In this document: positions 1 to 5,690 of the stretch, piece after piece
Numbering within the stretch: position 1 is the first letter of the stretch
Layout of the letters: every line of letters begins with the position of its first letter
Origin: Pseudomonadota bacterium
GTDB taxonomy: Bacteria; Desulfobacterota; Syntrophobacteria; Syntrophobacterales; Syntrophobacteraceae
Length of the DNA stretch: 7,698 nucleotides
Direction of reading: 5' to 3'
Assembly: GCA_023442755.1 (NCBI GenBank)
Contig: JAEZXS010000342.1
Span: 1-7,698 of the forward strand
Notes under the pieces: generated by a model
The model's input: the letters and a program-made list of their open reading frames with translations, nothing else
Told to the model about the DNA's origin: nothing
The model's database searches: none
Made by a program: the position numbers and the translations under genes

Positions 1-451
1 ACTGGGGCACGTGCGGAACCGGGATATCCTGGTGAGTTCGATTGCGGCAACCCTTGCCGGGGTCGTCATGATACTTGCCAACATGGCACAGTGGGCGGCG
101 ATGTTCGGCGGTTTCCGCGGAAGCGACAATGAAAACAGGGGAGGCGGAATCCTCGGGCTGATCGTTACGGCCATCCTCGCACCGATAGCGGCGACACTCA
201 TCCAGCTCGCCATCTCCCGAAGCCGCGAATACCTGGCGGACGAAACCGGGGCGCACCTCGCACACAACCCCGAAGCCCTGGCCCGCGCCCTCGAAAAACT
301 TGCCATGGCCTCCGAACGCATCCCCATGGACGCCAATCCCTCGACGGCGCACATGTTCATCGTCAACCCGCTGTCCGGCAAGACCCTGGCCAACCTGTTC
401 AGCACCCACCCGCCCATCGAGGAGCGTATCCGGCGCCTGCGGAGTATGTGA
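1..451 (+). CDS. htpX: HtpX-family membrane zinc metalloprotease (M48), C-terminal part
   Basis: HtpX-type M48 protease, an inner-membrane zinc endopeptidase that degrades misfolded membrane proteins. The gene is cut by the window start: base 1 is the last base of a codon, and the next codons read L-G-H-V-R-N-R-D, which is the end of the HELGH zinc motif followed by the family's VRNRD. Two hydrophobic segments follow (about codons 6-28 and 47-67 counted from the GTG at 11), separated by a Gly/Asn-rich loop. The third zinc ligand is the Glu of SREYLADETG (codon at 227-229). The C-terminus, with NPLSGKTLANLF and FSTHPPIEERIRRL, is typical of bacterial HtpX and ends normally at TGA 449-451. The GTG at 11 lies inside the zinc motif and is not the real start. 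The gene converges on the toxin gene, with 46 bp between the two stop codons. Family assignment is firm; the start and N-terminal membrane segments are outside the window. Confidence 0.93.
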   Translation, partial: LGHVRNRDILVSSIAATLAGVVMILANMAQWAAMFGGFRGSDNENRGGGILGLIVTAILAPIAATLIQLAISRSREYLADETGAHLAHNPEALARALEKLAMASERIPMDANPSTAHMFIVNPLSGKTLANLFSTHPPIEERIRRLRSM

Positions 452-497
452 TCCGGAGTCGCACGCGCGAAAAACAGCGGAAGCGCCGGGGCGTGGT

Positions 498-941
498 CTA
501 CTGCGGCTCTTCGGTGGCCCCGCCCCCTGTTGGGTGGGGATACGCCGGAGAGCCCGCCGCTTGGACAACCGACTTGTCCCTGAGCCATTCAGCAAAGCCG
601 GCTTCATCCAGTTCACCGGCAGCCAAGGCCTCGGCGGCGGTCACGGCTTCGGCTTCCGATACTGTCAAATCCCATCCGTTGAGATCGAGAAAGAGGAAGG
701 CGGCAAGAAAGCCCGTTCGTTTGTTGCCGTCTACGAAAGGATCGTTCCGGATGATACCGAACACATAGGCGGCGGCAAGGTCAAAGGGGGAAGGCTCGCC
801 ATAGGCTGCCCGGTTTCGCGGACGCGCAAGGGCTGATGATAGCAGACCTTCGTCGCAAATGCCGGGGCTCCCGCCATGTTCCGCAATCAACTCGCCGTGC
901 ATGGCGATGACAACTCCATCCAGCAACCAGCGCCAGTTCAT
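498..941 (-). CDS. doc: Doc-family (Fic fold) death-on-curing toxin, active-site His replaced
   Basis: Type II toxin of the Doc/Fic family; characterised Doc phosphorylates EF-Tu and stops translation. 147 aa. Family landmarks are HGELIAEHGG (residues 15-24), GxxDEGLLxSALARP (27-41), LAAAYVFGIIRN (55-66) and the Fic loop at 66-75, NDPFVDGNKR. The family loop is HxFx(D/N)(A/G)NKR, and close relatives usually read NHPFVDGNKR. Here residue 67 is Asp (GAT) instead of His (CAT), a single-base difference that removes the catalytic His (H66 in phage P1 Doc). The phosphate-binding GNKR is intact. Residue 29 is Cys where relatives usually have Arg (GIRDEG). About 20 residues at the C-terminus (from residue 126, Pro/Gly-rich) look like an extension past the usual end. 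Its ATG overlaps the antitoxin stop as ATGA, so translation is probably coupled. It may be inactive, weakened or altered in chemistry. Family call firm; activity uncertain. Confidence 0.9.
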   Translation of the reverse strand: MNWRWLLDGVVIAMHGELIAEHGGSPGICDEGLLSSALARPRNRAAYGEPSPFDLAAAYVFGIIRNDPFVDGNKRTGFLAAFLFLDLNGWDLTVSEAEAVTAAEALAAGELDEAGFAEWLRDKSVVQAAGSPAYPHPTGGGATEEPQ

Positions 942-1162
942 TTTCGGGCAAGCTCATGCAGAGCATTGCGGTATTTAGCCATGCCACGCCTCGCCGCCTT
1001 CATCTGTTCTCCAAACTCCGGATCATATGGCGTCAGGGCATAACCATCGGGTGTTTCCGTGAGGAATACGCTGTCCCCCTTTTTCACTTTGAGGCGCGCG
1101 GCGACTTCTTTAGGTAGGATGACCCCGGTCGAATTGCCGATTTGAGTTACAGAAGCACGCAT
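938..1162 (-). CDS. AbrB/MazE-type antitoxin of the Doc-partner family
   Basis: Antitoxin of the Doc module, 74 aa. Residues 1-45 form a SpoVT/AbrB swapped-hairpin DNA-binding domain: VTQIGNSTGVILPKEV, then ARLKVKKGD and a TETPDGYALTPYDPEF strand and linker. The C-terminal tail (50-74, EQMKAARRGMAKYRNALHEL) is the helical part expected to wrap the toxin. This layout matches the family described as the recurrent chromosomal partner of Doc (TIGR02609-like). An upstream in-frame ATG would add 17 residues, but the start chosen here (MRASV) follows a strong ribosome binding site, AAAGGAGG, four bases before ATG (plus-strand 1167-1174), and begins at the conserved domain edge. Its stop overlaps the toxin start by four bases. 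It probably represses its own promoter through the palindrome at 1171-1198. Confidence is high for family, start and role. Confidence 0.9.
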   Translation of the reverse strand: MRASVTQIGNSTGVILPKEVAARLKVKKGDSVFLTETPDGYALTPYDPEFGEQMKAARRGMAKYRNALHELARK

Positions 1163-1170
1163 GAAACCTC

Positions 1171-1213
1171 CTTTGTTACACTTTATGTTATAACAAAGTA
1201 TGACTTGAAGCAA
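1171..1213 (-). promoter_or_regulatory. Promoter and palindromic operator of the toxin-antitoxin operon
   Basis: A perfect inverted repeat, CTTTGTTA at 1171-1178 and TAACAAAG at 1191-1198 with a 12-base spacer, overlaps the edge of the antitoxin ribosome binding site. A second perfect palindrome, GTTATAAC, lies at 1187-1194. On the minus strand this contains TATAAC, a good -10 candidate (1187-1192), with a possible TTGCTT -35 at 1208-1213 (15-base spacer, shorter than ideal). AbrB-type antitoxins usually repress their own operon, so this is the likely binding site. The palindromes are seen directly; the promoter assignment is inference. Confidence 0.5.
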
Positions 1214-1278
1214 CTATTGAGGCTCTCAAAGGGCCGGGAGAGTGCAGTTTTGAATCATGCGCGAAGCCGCGTCGGCGC

Positions 1279-1345
1279 TTCGGCGTATTCGCCATGCAGC
1301 GCATGGCGGCGGCCGAAAAGCCAGTGAGTCACGCGAACGCGTGAC
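1279..1345. repeat. Two strong hairpins in the toxin-antitoxin/GGT intergenic region
   Basis: First hairpin: CGCCATGC (1290-1297), loop AGC, GCATGGCG (1301-1308), an uninterrupted 8 bp stem, extended outward by TTCGGC (1279-1284) pairing with GCCGAA (1312-1317) across a small internal loop. Second hairpin: GTCACGCG (1328-1335), loop AA, CGCGTGAC (1338-1345), 8 bp. Neither has a T-run on either strand, so they are not classical intrinsic terminators. They may be a REP-like element or 3' structures on the GGT-family transcript, which reads through here. Nothing else is evident between 1214 and 1440. Confidence 0.6.
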
Positions 1346-1440
1346 GATGGGGGTGCGGGGGTGACACCGCAGGCGTTATCCCCGCGCTTTTCCACTTTTA
1401 GCCTTTTGCTTTTAACCCGCATACACCCGCGCACTCGCCC

Positions 1441-3048
1441 CTACCACGCCGCGATCTGGCCGTCGGTACGGGGTTCGCTGCCGCCCGCGAGCACACCGTC
1501 TTCGTTTCGCCAGATGATCTGGCCTCTTCCGAACGCACGATCGCCGACTTCCCCGTACCGGACGTCATGGCCCATACGCTGGAGCGCCTCGGCGACATGC
1601 CACGGAAACTGGGCTTCGAGGTCCACCGTCCGCCCGCCTGTCCAGCGGAAACGCGGAGCATCCAGCGCGGCCTGCGGGTTCAAATGGAAATCGATTGTGT
1701 TCGTTACGACCATGACGTGGCCCTGCGGCTGGATGTAGCCGCCCATCACGCCGAACGGCCCAACCGCTTCCCCGTTCCTGGTCAGGAATCCGGGTATGAT
1801 CGTGTGGTAAGGCTTTTTGCCGGGCGCCAGGCAGTTGTCGTGCACCGGGTCTGATGTGAAGCAAAAGCCCCGGTTGTGCAAGGCGATGCCGGTGCCGGGA
1901 ATGACGATGCCGGACCCGAACCCTTCGTAGTTGCTCTGAATGAAGGATACCATATTGCCTTCGCCGTCGGCCGCGGCAAGATAGACCGTCCCGCCCGGGC
2001 TGGGCCTTCCGGCCTCGGGCATGATCGCTTCGGTTCCGATCAGGCGGCGCCTCTCGGCGGCGTACGCCTCGGACAAAAGATCCGAAACCTTCACCGTCAT
2101 GCGGTTGATGTCTGCCACGTACTTGAGGCCGTCGGAAAAGGCGAGCTTCACCGCTTCGATCTGCCGGTGCCAGGTGAGCGGCACGTCCTTCGATTCGAAA
2201 TCGAAGCCGTTCAGGATATTGAGCGCCATGAGCGCCACGATCCCGTGCCCGTTCGGCGGAATTTCCCAGACATCGTACCCACGGTAGTGCACCTTAACCG
2301 GTTCCACCCATTCGGGCCGAAACGACGCCAGGTCCTCCGCCGTGAGATAGCCCGACCAGCGGCGGAAAAAGTCATCCATCTTCTCGGCAAGCTGCCCGCG
2401 GTAAAACGATTCCGCCCCCGTCTCCGCTATCTCGGCAAGGGTCCGGGCCTGGTCGGGCAGCCGCCACATCTCCCCGGCAGCAGGCACCCGCCCGTTCGGC
2501 GCAAAGGCTTCGAACCAGGGGCGGAACTCCTCGCCCCTCTGCCCCGAATACGTCCGAAATGCCCTCTCCCACAATTCTGCGATGACCGGGCTCACCGGGA
2601 ATCCCTTCTCCGCGTACTCGATAGCCGGTCGCATACTCTCCGAAAGCGGAAGCCGCCCGAACTTCCGGGCAAGCTCGGCCCAGCCCCCAGGCGCCCCCGG
2701 CACCGTGACGGGACCCACCCCGTACTCGGGCATTGCCTTGTGACCGGCCTTCCGAAGCGCTTCAAGCGAAAGAGCAAGCGGGGCCGGACCGCTGGCGTTC
2801 AGCCCGTGAAGCCGCCCGCCCGCCCACACCAGGGCAAATGCGTCCCCGCCGATGCCGTTCGACGTCGGTTCAACCACAGTCAGGCAAACCGCCGCCGCAA
2901 TAGCGGCATCGATCGCATTGCCGCCCGCCCGGAGTATCTCCAGGCCGGCCTGCGCAGCTAAAGGCTGAGACGCGGCAACCATACCCCGGCGGGCAAAAAC
3001 CATGCTCCGGCGGGAAGGATACTGATAGTACAGAGGATCGTATTTCAT
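1441..3048 (-). CDS. Gamma-glutamyltransferase-family Ntn hydrolase (YwrD/oxamate-amidohydrolase-like), cytoplasmic
   Basis: Self-cleaving N-terminal-nucleophile amidohydrolase of the GGT superfamily, 535 aa, full length. Conserved stretches include GMVAASQPLAAQAGLEIL (22-39), GGNAIDAAIA (42-51), VEPTSNGIGGDAF (59-71) and VPGAPGGWAEL (116-126). The cleavage site and nucleophile are PGG/T354, giving chains of about 353 and 182 aa. GSGIVIPGTGIAL (378-390), MGG (435-437, the oxyanion glycines) and GGSEPRTDGQ near the C-terminus are also present. There is no signal peptide, unlike periplasmic E. coli Ggt, so it should act in the cytoplasm. By eye, residues that bind the gamma-glutamyl group in E. 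coli Ggt are changed: Arg114 is Ser86, Asp433 is about Cys396, Ser462/Ser463 are His415/Thr416. This suggests hydrolysis of another amide, as in YwrD or HpxW-type proteins. The ribosome binding site is weak (GGAA, eight bases before ATG). It is last in a likely MFS-Cache-GGT operon, 75 bp after the Cache gene. Family firm; substrate unknown. Confidence 0.9.
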   Translation of the reverse strand: MKYDPLYYQYPSRRSMVFARRGMVAASQPLAAQAGLEILRAGGNAIDAAIAAAVCLTVVEPTSNGIGGDAFALVWAGGRLHGLNASGPAPLALSLEALRKAGHKAMPEYGVGPVTVPGAPGGWAELARKFGRLPLSESMRPAIEYAEKGFPVSPVIAELWERAFRTYSGQRGEEFRPWFEAFAPNGRVPAAGEMWRLPDQARTLAEIAETGAESFYRGQLAEKMDDFFRRWSGYLTAEDLASFRPEWVEPVKVHYRGYDVWEIPPNGHGIVALMALNILNGFDFESKDVPLTWHRQIEAVKLAFSDGLKYVADINRMTVKVSDLLSEAYAAERRRLIGTEAIMPEAGRPSPGGTVYLAAADGEGNMVSFIQSNYEGFGSGIVIPGTGIALHNRGFCFTSDPVHDNCLAPGKKPYHTIIPGFLTRNGEAVGPFGVMGGYIQPQGHVMVVTNTIDFHLNPQAALDAPRFRWTGGRTVDLEAQFPWHVAEALQRMGHDVRYGEVGDRAFGRGQIIWRNEDGVLAGGSEPRTDGQIAAW

Positions 3049-3086
3049 GCGAGGTTCCAGTTTTGAGAAAGAGAGAACGCCAAAGA

Positions 3087-3110
3087 GCGGGGGAATGAGT
3101 ATCCCCCCGC
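3087..3110 (-). terminator. GC-rich hairpin between the Cache and GGT-family genes
   Basis: GCGGGGG (3087-3093) pairs perfectly with CCCCCGC (3104-3110) around a 10-base loop. On the minus-strand transcript the stem is followed by TCTTTGG, a poor U-run. It lies 13 bases after the Cache stop and 38 bases before the GGT-family start, so it could be a weak terminator, an attenuator or an mRNA-stabilising 3' structure that sets relative expression. The hairpin is seen directly; its role is inference. Confidence 0.35.
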
Positions 3111-3123
3111 GCCCCCCAGGATA

Positions 3124-3597
3124 TCAGCCTCCCAGCAGAGGGGGCGGAACGGCATAGGCGCCACAGCAAAGTACGAGATCGCCCTGTTTCAAAAAGAATG
3201 TGGTCTTCGTTTCCTCTTTTTTCCTTACCGGATTCAGGTACGTGTAATCAACCCACCCCGAACCCGCCGTTGCGGCGAGGTCCACGATAATTTTCCTGAA
3301 CAGCTTGCCCCTGCTGTCCGGTTCGTTGAGCATGTTTTTTCCGATAAGAGCCGGATTGGCCGGGTGAGCTATCATGACTCCACCGAGATCGTAGGCGAAG
3401 ACATAAAGCTCACCTTTTACGAATCGGCCGTCCCGCTTGTTCAATTCCGCGAGAGCCGCCTCTTTTCCGTTTTCCCGGAGGAAGGCGGCGGCGTCTTCAA
3501 CGAGCGCCCTCGCCTCCTCCATCATGCTCATGTGCACCGCCCAGGCAATACCGACAAAACAGACACAGACAAAAACCATCACCAGACGTTTGATCAT
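3124..3597 (-). CDS. Secreted stand-alone single-Cache-domain protein
   Basis: 157 aa. Residues 1-20 form a signal peptide: MIKR, a hydrophobic core to about residue 17, and an AWA signal-peptidase I site at 18-20, so the protein should be exported to the periplasm. The rest is one Cache domain of the sCache_2 type: an N-terminal helix (MEEARALVEDAAAFLREN, 26-43), LYVFAYDLGGVMIAHPANP (64-82) with the hallmark D-G-x-M-x-A-H-P, the IGKNML loop, then GWVDYTYLNP (114-123) and a final strand LVLCCGAYAV. Cache domains bind small ligands such as organic acids or amino acids. This one has no second membrane segment, HAMP, kinase or chemoreceptor part, so it is a free binding protein, not a transmembrane sensor. 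AAGGGG seven bases before ATG supports the start. It follows the MFS gene by 48 bp, which suggests it binds the same solute. Domain call firm; role inferred. Confidence 0.85.
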   Translation of the reverse strand: MIKRLVMVFVCVCFVGIAWAVHMSMMEEARALVEDAAAFLRENGKEAALAELNKRDGRFVKGELYVFAYDLGGVMIAHPANPALIGKNMLNEPDSRGKLFRKIIVDLAATAGSGWVDYTYLNPVRKKEETKTTFFLKQGDLVLCCGAYAVPPPLLGG

Positions 3598-3645
3598 GAT
3601 TTTCCCCTTTTCGTCCGTCGCCGCTCGGGGGCATTTCAGCGTGTA

Positions 3646-5019
3646 CTAGGCTGACAGCTTATAGGCTGCCCCCGCTTTGGCCGTATCGACTTCCGAGAGT
3701 TCCAGGTCCTTGGTCTCGGGACTGTAGATGAGGCTAATGAAAGTCATGATGGCTCCCACAGTGAGAATCACCGCCGGCGAGAGCCACAGGTCATCCCCTT
3801 CGATGGTCTTGATAAAGGGCACCTGGTGGGCCCACCAGACAAACATGCTGATACCGGCCCCTCCGATGAGAGCGCCCGACGAGTACCCGAAGCCGACGCC
3901 CACGGACCGCTGCCGTGTCGGGAAGCGCTCGGAAAGATACGCGGGCAGCATCCCCCAGGAGAGTTTCAAAAGGGCGGCCATGATCGCTCCCACAAAGGCC
4001 ATCGCGATATTTCTCTGGGTGGCGGCCTGGTGCAGGACGTAAAAGGTGGGCACGCCGAAAATGACCAGAAAGACGGAGTACTGCATCGTCAGCTTGCGCC
4101 TGCCCAGGAAGTCCGAAGCCCAGCCGAAGAGATTGTAGCCGAGGAAAGCGCAGAAGAGGGCGAAGCCGTAGATTATTGCGTAGCTGGAGGTATCGAACTT
4201 GTGTTCGCCCGCCAGGATTTTGGGCAGAAAGCCGTAGACTGCATAGTCGGTGAGGAAAAGGCCCGTCATGAAGAAGAAGACCTGCATGAACGCCCAGAGT
4301 GTGGGAGGCTTGAAAAGGGTAAGGAAAGGGGCCTTTTCGATGTGGCCGGTTGCCCTGGCTTTTTCGAAAACGGGGGATTCGTGGAGGTTCTTTCTGATAT
4401 AGAGTGCCAGGAAAACGGGCATGATGCCGGTTGCCATGATGATGCGCCATCCGTAATCGAGCACGCCCTGGTCGCCCAGCAGCCAGGAAAAGCCGGCAAA
4501 GACGAAGGAGGCGAACACGTAGCCGAGCGGGAAACCGGACTGAATGAACCCGCCGATTGCCCCGCGCCGGTGCTGTGGGGCATGTTCGATCGCAAAGGTA
4601 TGGCCGACTGCGTATTCCCCGCCGAAAAAGCAGCCGAGAATGAAGCGCAGAACGGAGAAAATCACGTACGACCAAATGCCGGCGGTTGCTTGGGTGGGCA
4701 TGAAAGCTGAAAGGAGGGATATGAATCCCACGCCGGCGATGGTGACCACGAGCAGGACTCTCCTGCCGACTTTATCGGCATAGTGGCCGAAAATTGCGGC
4801 CCCGAGAGGCCTTGCGGCCATGGTTATCGAATAGAGGATTACAATGGATATGTACTGCCAGGCCGCATTTCCGGACGGCGGTGCAAAAAGCTTAGTCAGA
4901 ATGGGCGCCATGATCAGTACCAGCGCCATGTCGTAGGCGTCCAGCATGAATCCTAGAAACTGGGAAATCATAGCCAGTTTCGTCTCCCTGTTCAGAACCA
5001 TCTTCTTTGTTGCTGACAT
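3646..5019 (-). CDS. MFS transporter, metabolite:H+ symporter type
   Basis: Inner-membrane major facilitator, 457 aa from the chosen start, with hydrophobic segments consistent with 12 helices. Landmarks: LDAYD in helix 1 (Asp27, Asp30); the MFS motif A GHYADKVGRR between helices 2 and 3 (78-87); GCFFGGEYAVGH in helix 4 (129-140) with a membrane Glu135; the QHRRGAIGGFIQSG loop (149-162); a second-half motif A, GWASDFLGRRK (299-309); and YLSERFPTRQRSVGVG (361-376). These features fit the symporter families for organic acids, sialate and other small solutes (MHS, SHS or AAHS type); the substrate cannot be read. An in-frame ATG 25 codons upstream exists, but MSATKK at 5019 has a ribosome binding site (GAGAGG, five bases upstream) and is the normal family length. 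It is the first gene of the probable MFS-Cache-GGT operon, which suggests it imports the compound the GGT-like hydrolase splits. Family confidence high, substrate low. Confidence 0.9.
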   Translation of the reverse strand: MSATKKMVLNRETKLAMISQFLGFMLDAYDMALVLIMAPILTKLFAPPSGNAAWQYISIVILYSITMAARPLGAAIFGHYADKVGRRVLLVVTIAGVGFISLLSAFMPTQATAGIWSYVIFSVLRFILGCFFGGEYAVGHTFAIEHAPQHRRGAIGGFIQSGFPLGYVFASFVFAGFSWLLGDQGVLDYGWRIIMATGIMPVFLALYIRKNLHESPVFEKARATGHIEKAPFLTLFKPPTLWAFMQVFFFMTGLFLTDYAVYGFLPKILAGEHKFDTSSYAIIYGFALFCAFLGYNLFGWASDFLGRRKLTMQYSVFLVIFGVPTFYVLHQAATQRNIAMAFVGAIMAALLKLSWGMLPAYLSERFPTRQRSVGVGFGYSSGALIGGAGISMFVWWAHQVPFIKTIEGDDLWLSPAVILTVGAIMTFISLIYSPETKDLELSEVDTAKAGAAYKLSA

Positions 5020-5275
5020 CTTTTCCTCTCTACGATGAATGCACCGGTCAACGGTGGGGTGGGGATTGAAAAGCTTGTATTCTATGCCCTTCAAATTCTT
5101 TTTACTAGGCGAAATGCCCTCCGAAAGAATACGGATTTGTCTTTTTTTAAGTTATATCAGGCAGGTGCGGGAATTATCGTCCGAGCGAACATCTAAACCG
5201 TAAGCGGTGGATTTTCCTATAATATGCTGACATACGCCCAAATCGGGCGCAATCTGCGGTTATTAGTTCCTGTGG
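5020..5275. other. AT-richer upstream region of the MFS operon
   Basis: No gene is supported here. On the minus strand the stretch leads into the MFS start and should hold its promoter. The best candidates I see are TTGAAG (5089-5094) with TTCAAT (5065-5070) at an 18-base spacing, or a -10 TAGAAT around 5081-5086 without a clear -35. Neither is convincing. A run of seven T on the plus strand lies at about 5152-5158 without a stem before it. AATCTGCGG at 5251-5259 is an isolated piece of the ATCTGCG repeat family seen further on. Confidence 0.35.
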
Positions 5276-5340
5276 GAGCGGCTTCCAGTCGGATGATCTG
5301 GGGGCTGCATTACCGAAAGCTATCGAGGCTGAAGCCGCTC
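5276..5340. repeat. Palindromic intergenic element with 10 bp perfect arms
   Basis: GAGCGGCTTC (5276-5285) and GAAGCCGCTC (5331-5340) are perfect inverted repeats enclosing 45 bp. The outer sequence TGTGGGAGCGGCTTCCAG resembles REP-type palindromes common between genes in proteobacteria. A related short hairpin with the core CGGCTTCCAGCCG lies at 5619-5633 (ACGGCT, TCC, AGCCGT). This is noncoding and likely dispersed in the genome, although its copy number cannot be seen from one window. Confidence 0.65.
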
Positions 5341-5364
5341 AGACTGTTTAAAAAGCCCCCAATC

Positions 5365-5458
5365 CGTCACCCCGACGAACCCCGGATCGGGTCCGGGGCA
5401 GGCGTCTTGGTCCAGAAGTGCTTGAAAACATCGGGTTCCGGCTTTCGCCGGAATGACG
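5365..5458. repeat. 94 bp double-hairpin repeat with terminal CGTCA/TGACG
   Basis: The element starts CGTCA (5365-5369) and ends TGACG (5454-5458). It holds two perfect hairpins: CCCCGGA (5380-5386), loop TCGGG, TCCGGGG (5392-5398); and TTCCGGC (5436-5442), loop TTTC, GCCGGAA (5447-5453). The right end, read on the minus strand as CGTCATTCCGGCGAAAGCC, matches a type of intergenic repeat I know from many bacterial genomes. It is probably a small non-autonomous or REP-like element. No coding capacity. Confidence 0.65.
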
Positions 5459-5560
5459 ATCACGATGATTTTAGAGTTTGTCATCAATCTGCGAGGCTAA
5501 GCCTTCCCACTTCGATGTCTATGTCCGAGTGCGCGCCTGCCTTTTGTTTCTTGTCCTGGA

Positions 5561-5600
5561 AATCTGTGCAAATCTGCGAAAATCACCGAAATCTGCGGAT
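5561..5600. repeat. Four 10 bp near-repeats of the ATCTGCG family
   Basis: Four successive decamers read AATCTGTGCA, AATCTGCGAA, AATCACCGAA and ATCTGCGGAT. The same three-decamer motif ends each hairpin module at 7179-7208, 7385-7414 and 7610-7639, so this is a dispersed relative of the array at the window end. A T-run (5607-5612) and the short hairpin 5619-5633 follow. Noncoding; short peptides in this region are translations of the repeat. Confidence 0.6.
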
Positions 5601-5690
5601 CAAGGTTTTTTTGGGGGAACGGCTTCCAGCCGTGATGCTTACCCGGCCGATGCGATCGTGGTTCAAAGCCTTCAACGGTCGCTTCCCCAT

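Noticed and set aside
487..522. Terminator between the htpX and toxin genes
   Set aside because: CGGGGC and GCCCCG can pair, but only as 6 bp with a 24-base loop and no T-run, and the pairing overlaps the toxin coding end.
1876..2961. Plus-strand open frame of 361 codons opposite the GGT-family gene
   Set aside because: It is a shadow frame of a well-conserved gene, with low-complexity Pro/Arg/His-rich content and no ribosome binding site that I trust.
3791..4710. Frames of about 294 codons on both strands within the MFS gene
   Set aside because: They overlap the MFS gene, whose membrane helices and motif A are clear; the alternatives are Arg-rich and have no domain features.
5604..5633. 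Intrinsic terminator of the aminotransferase
   Set aside because: The ACGGCT/AGCCGT stem is followed on the minus strand by C-rich then A-rich sequence, not a U-run, so the geometry is wrong on both strands.
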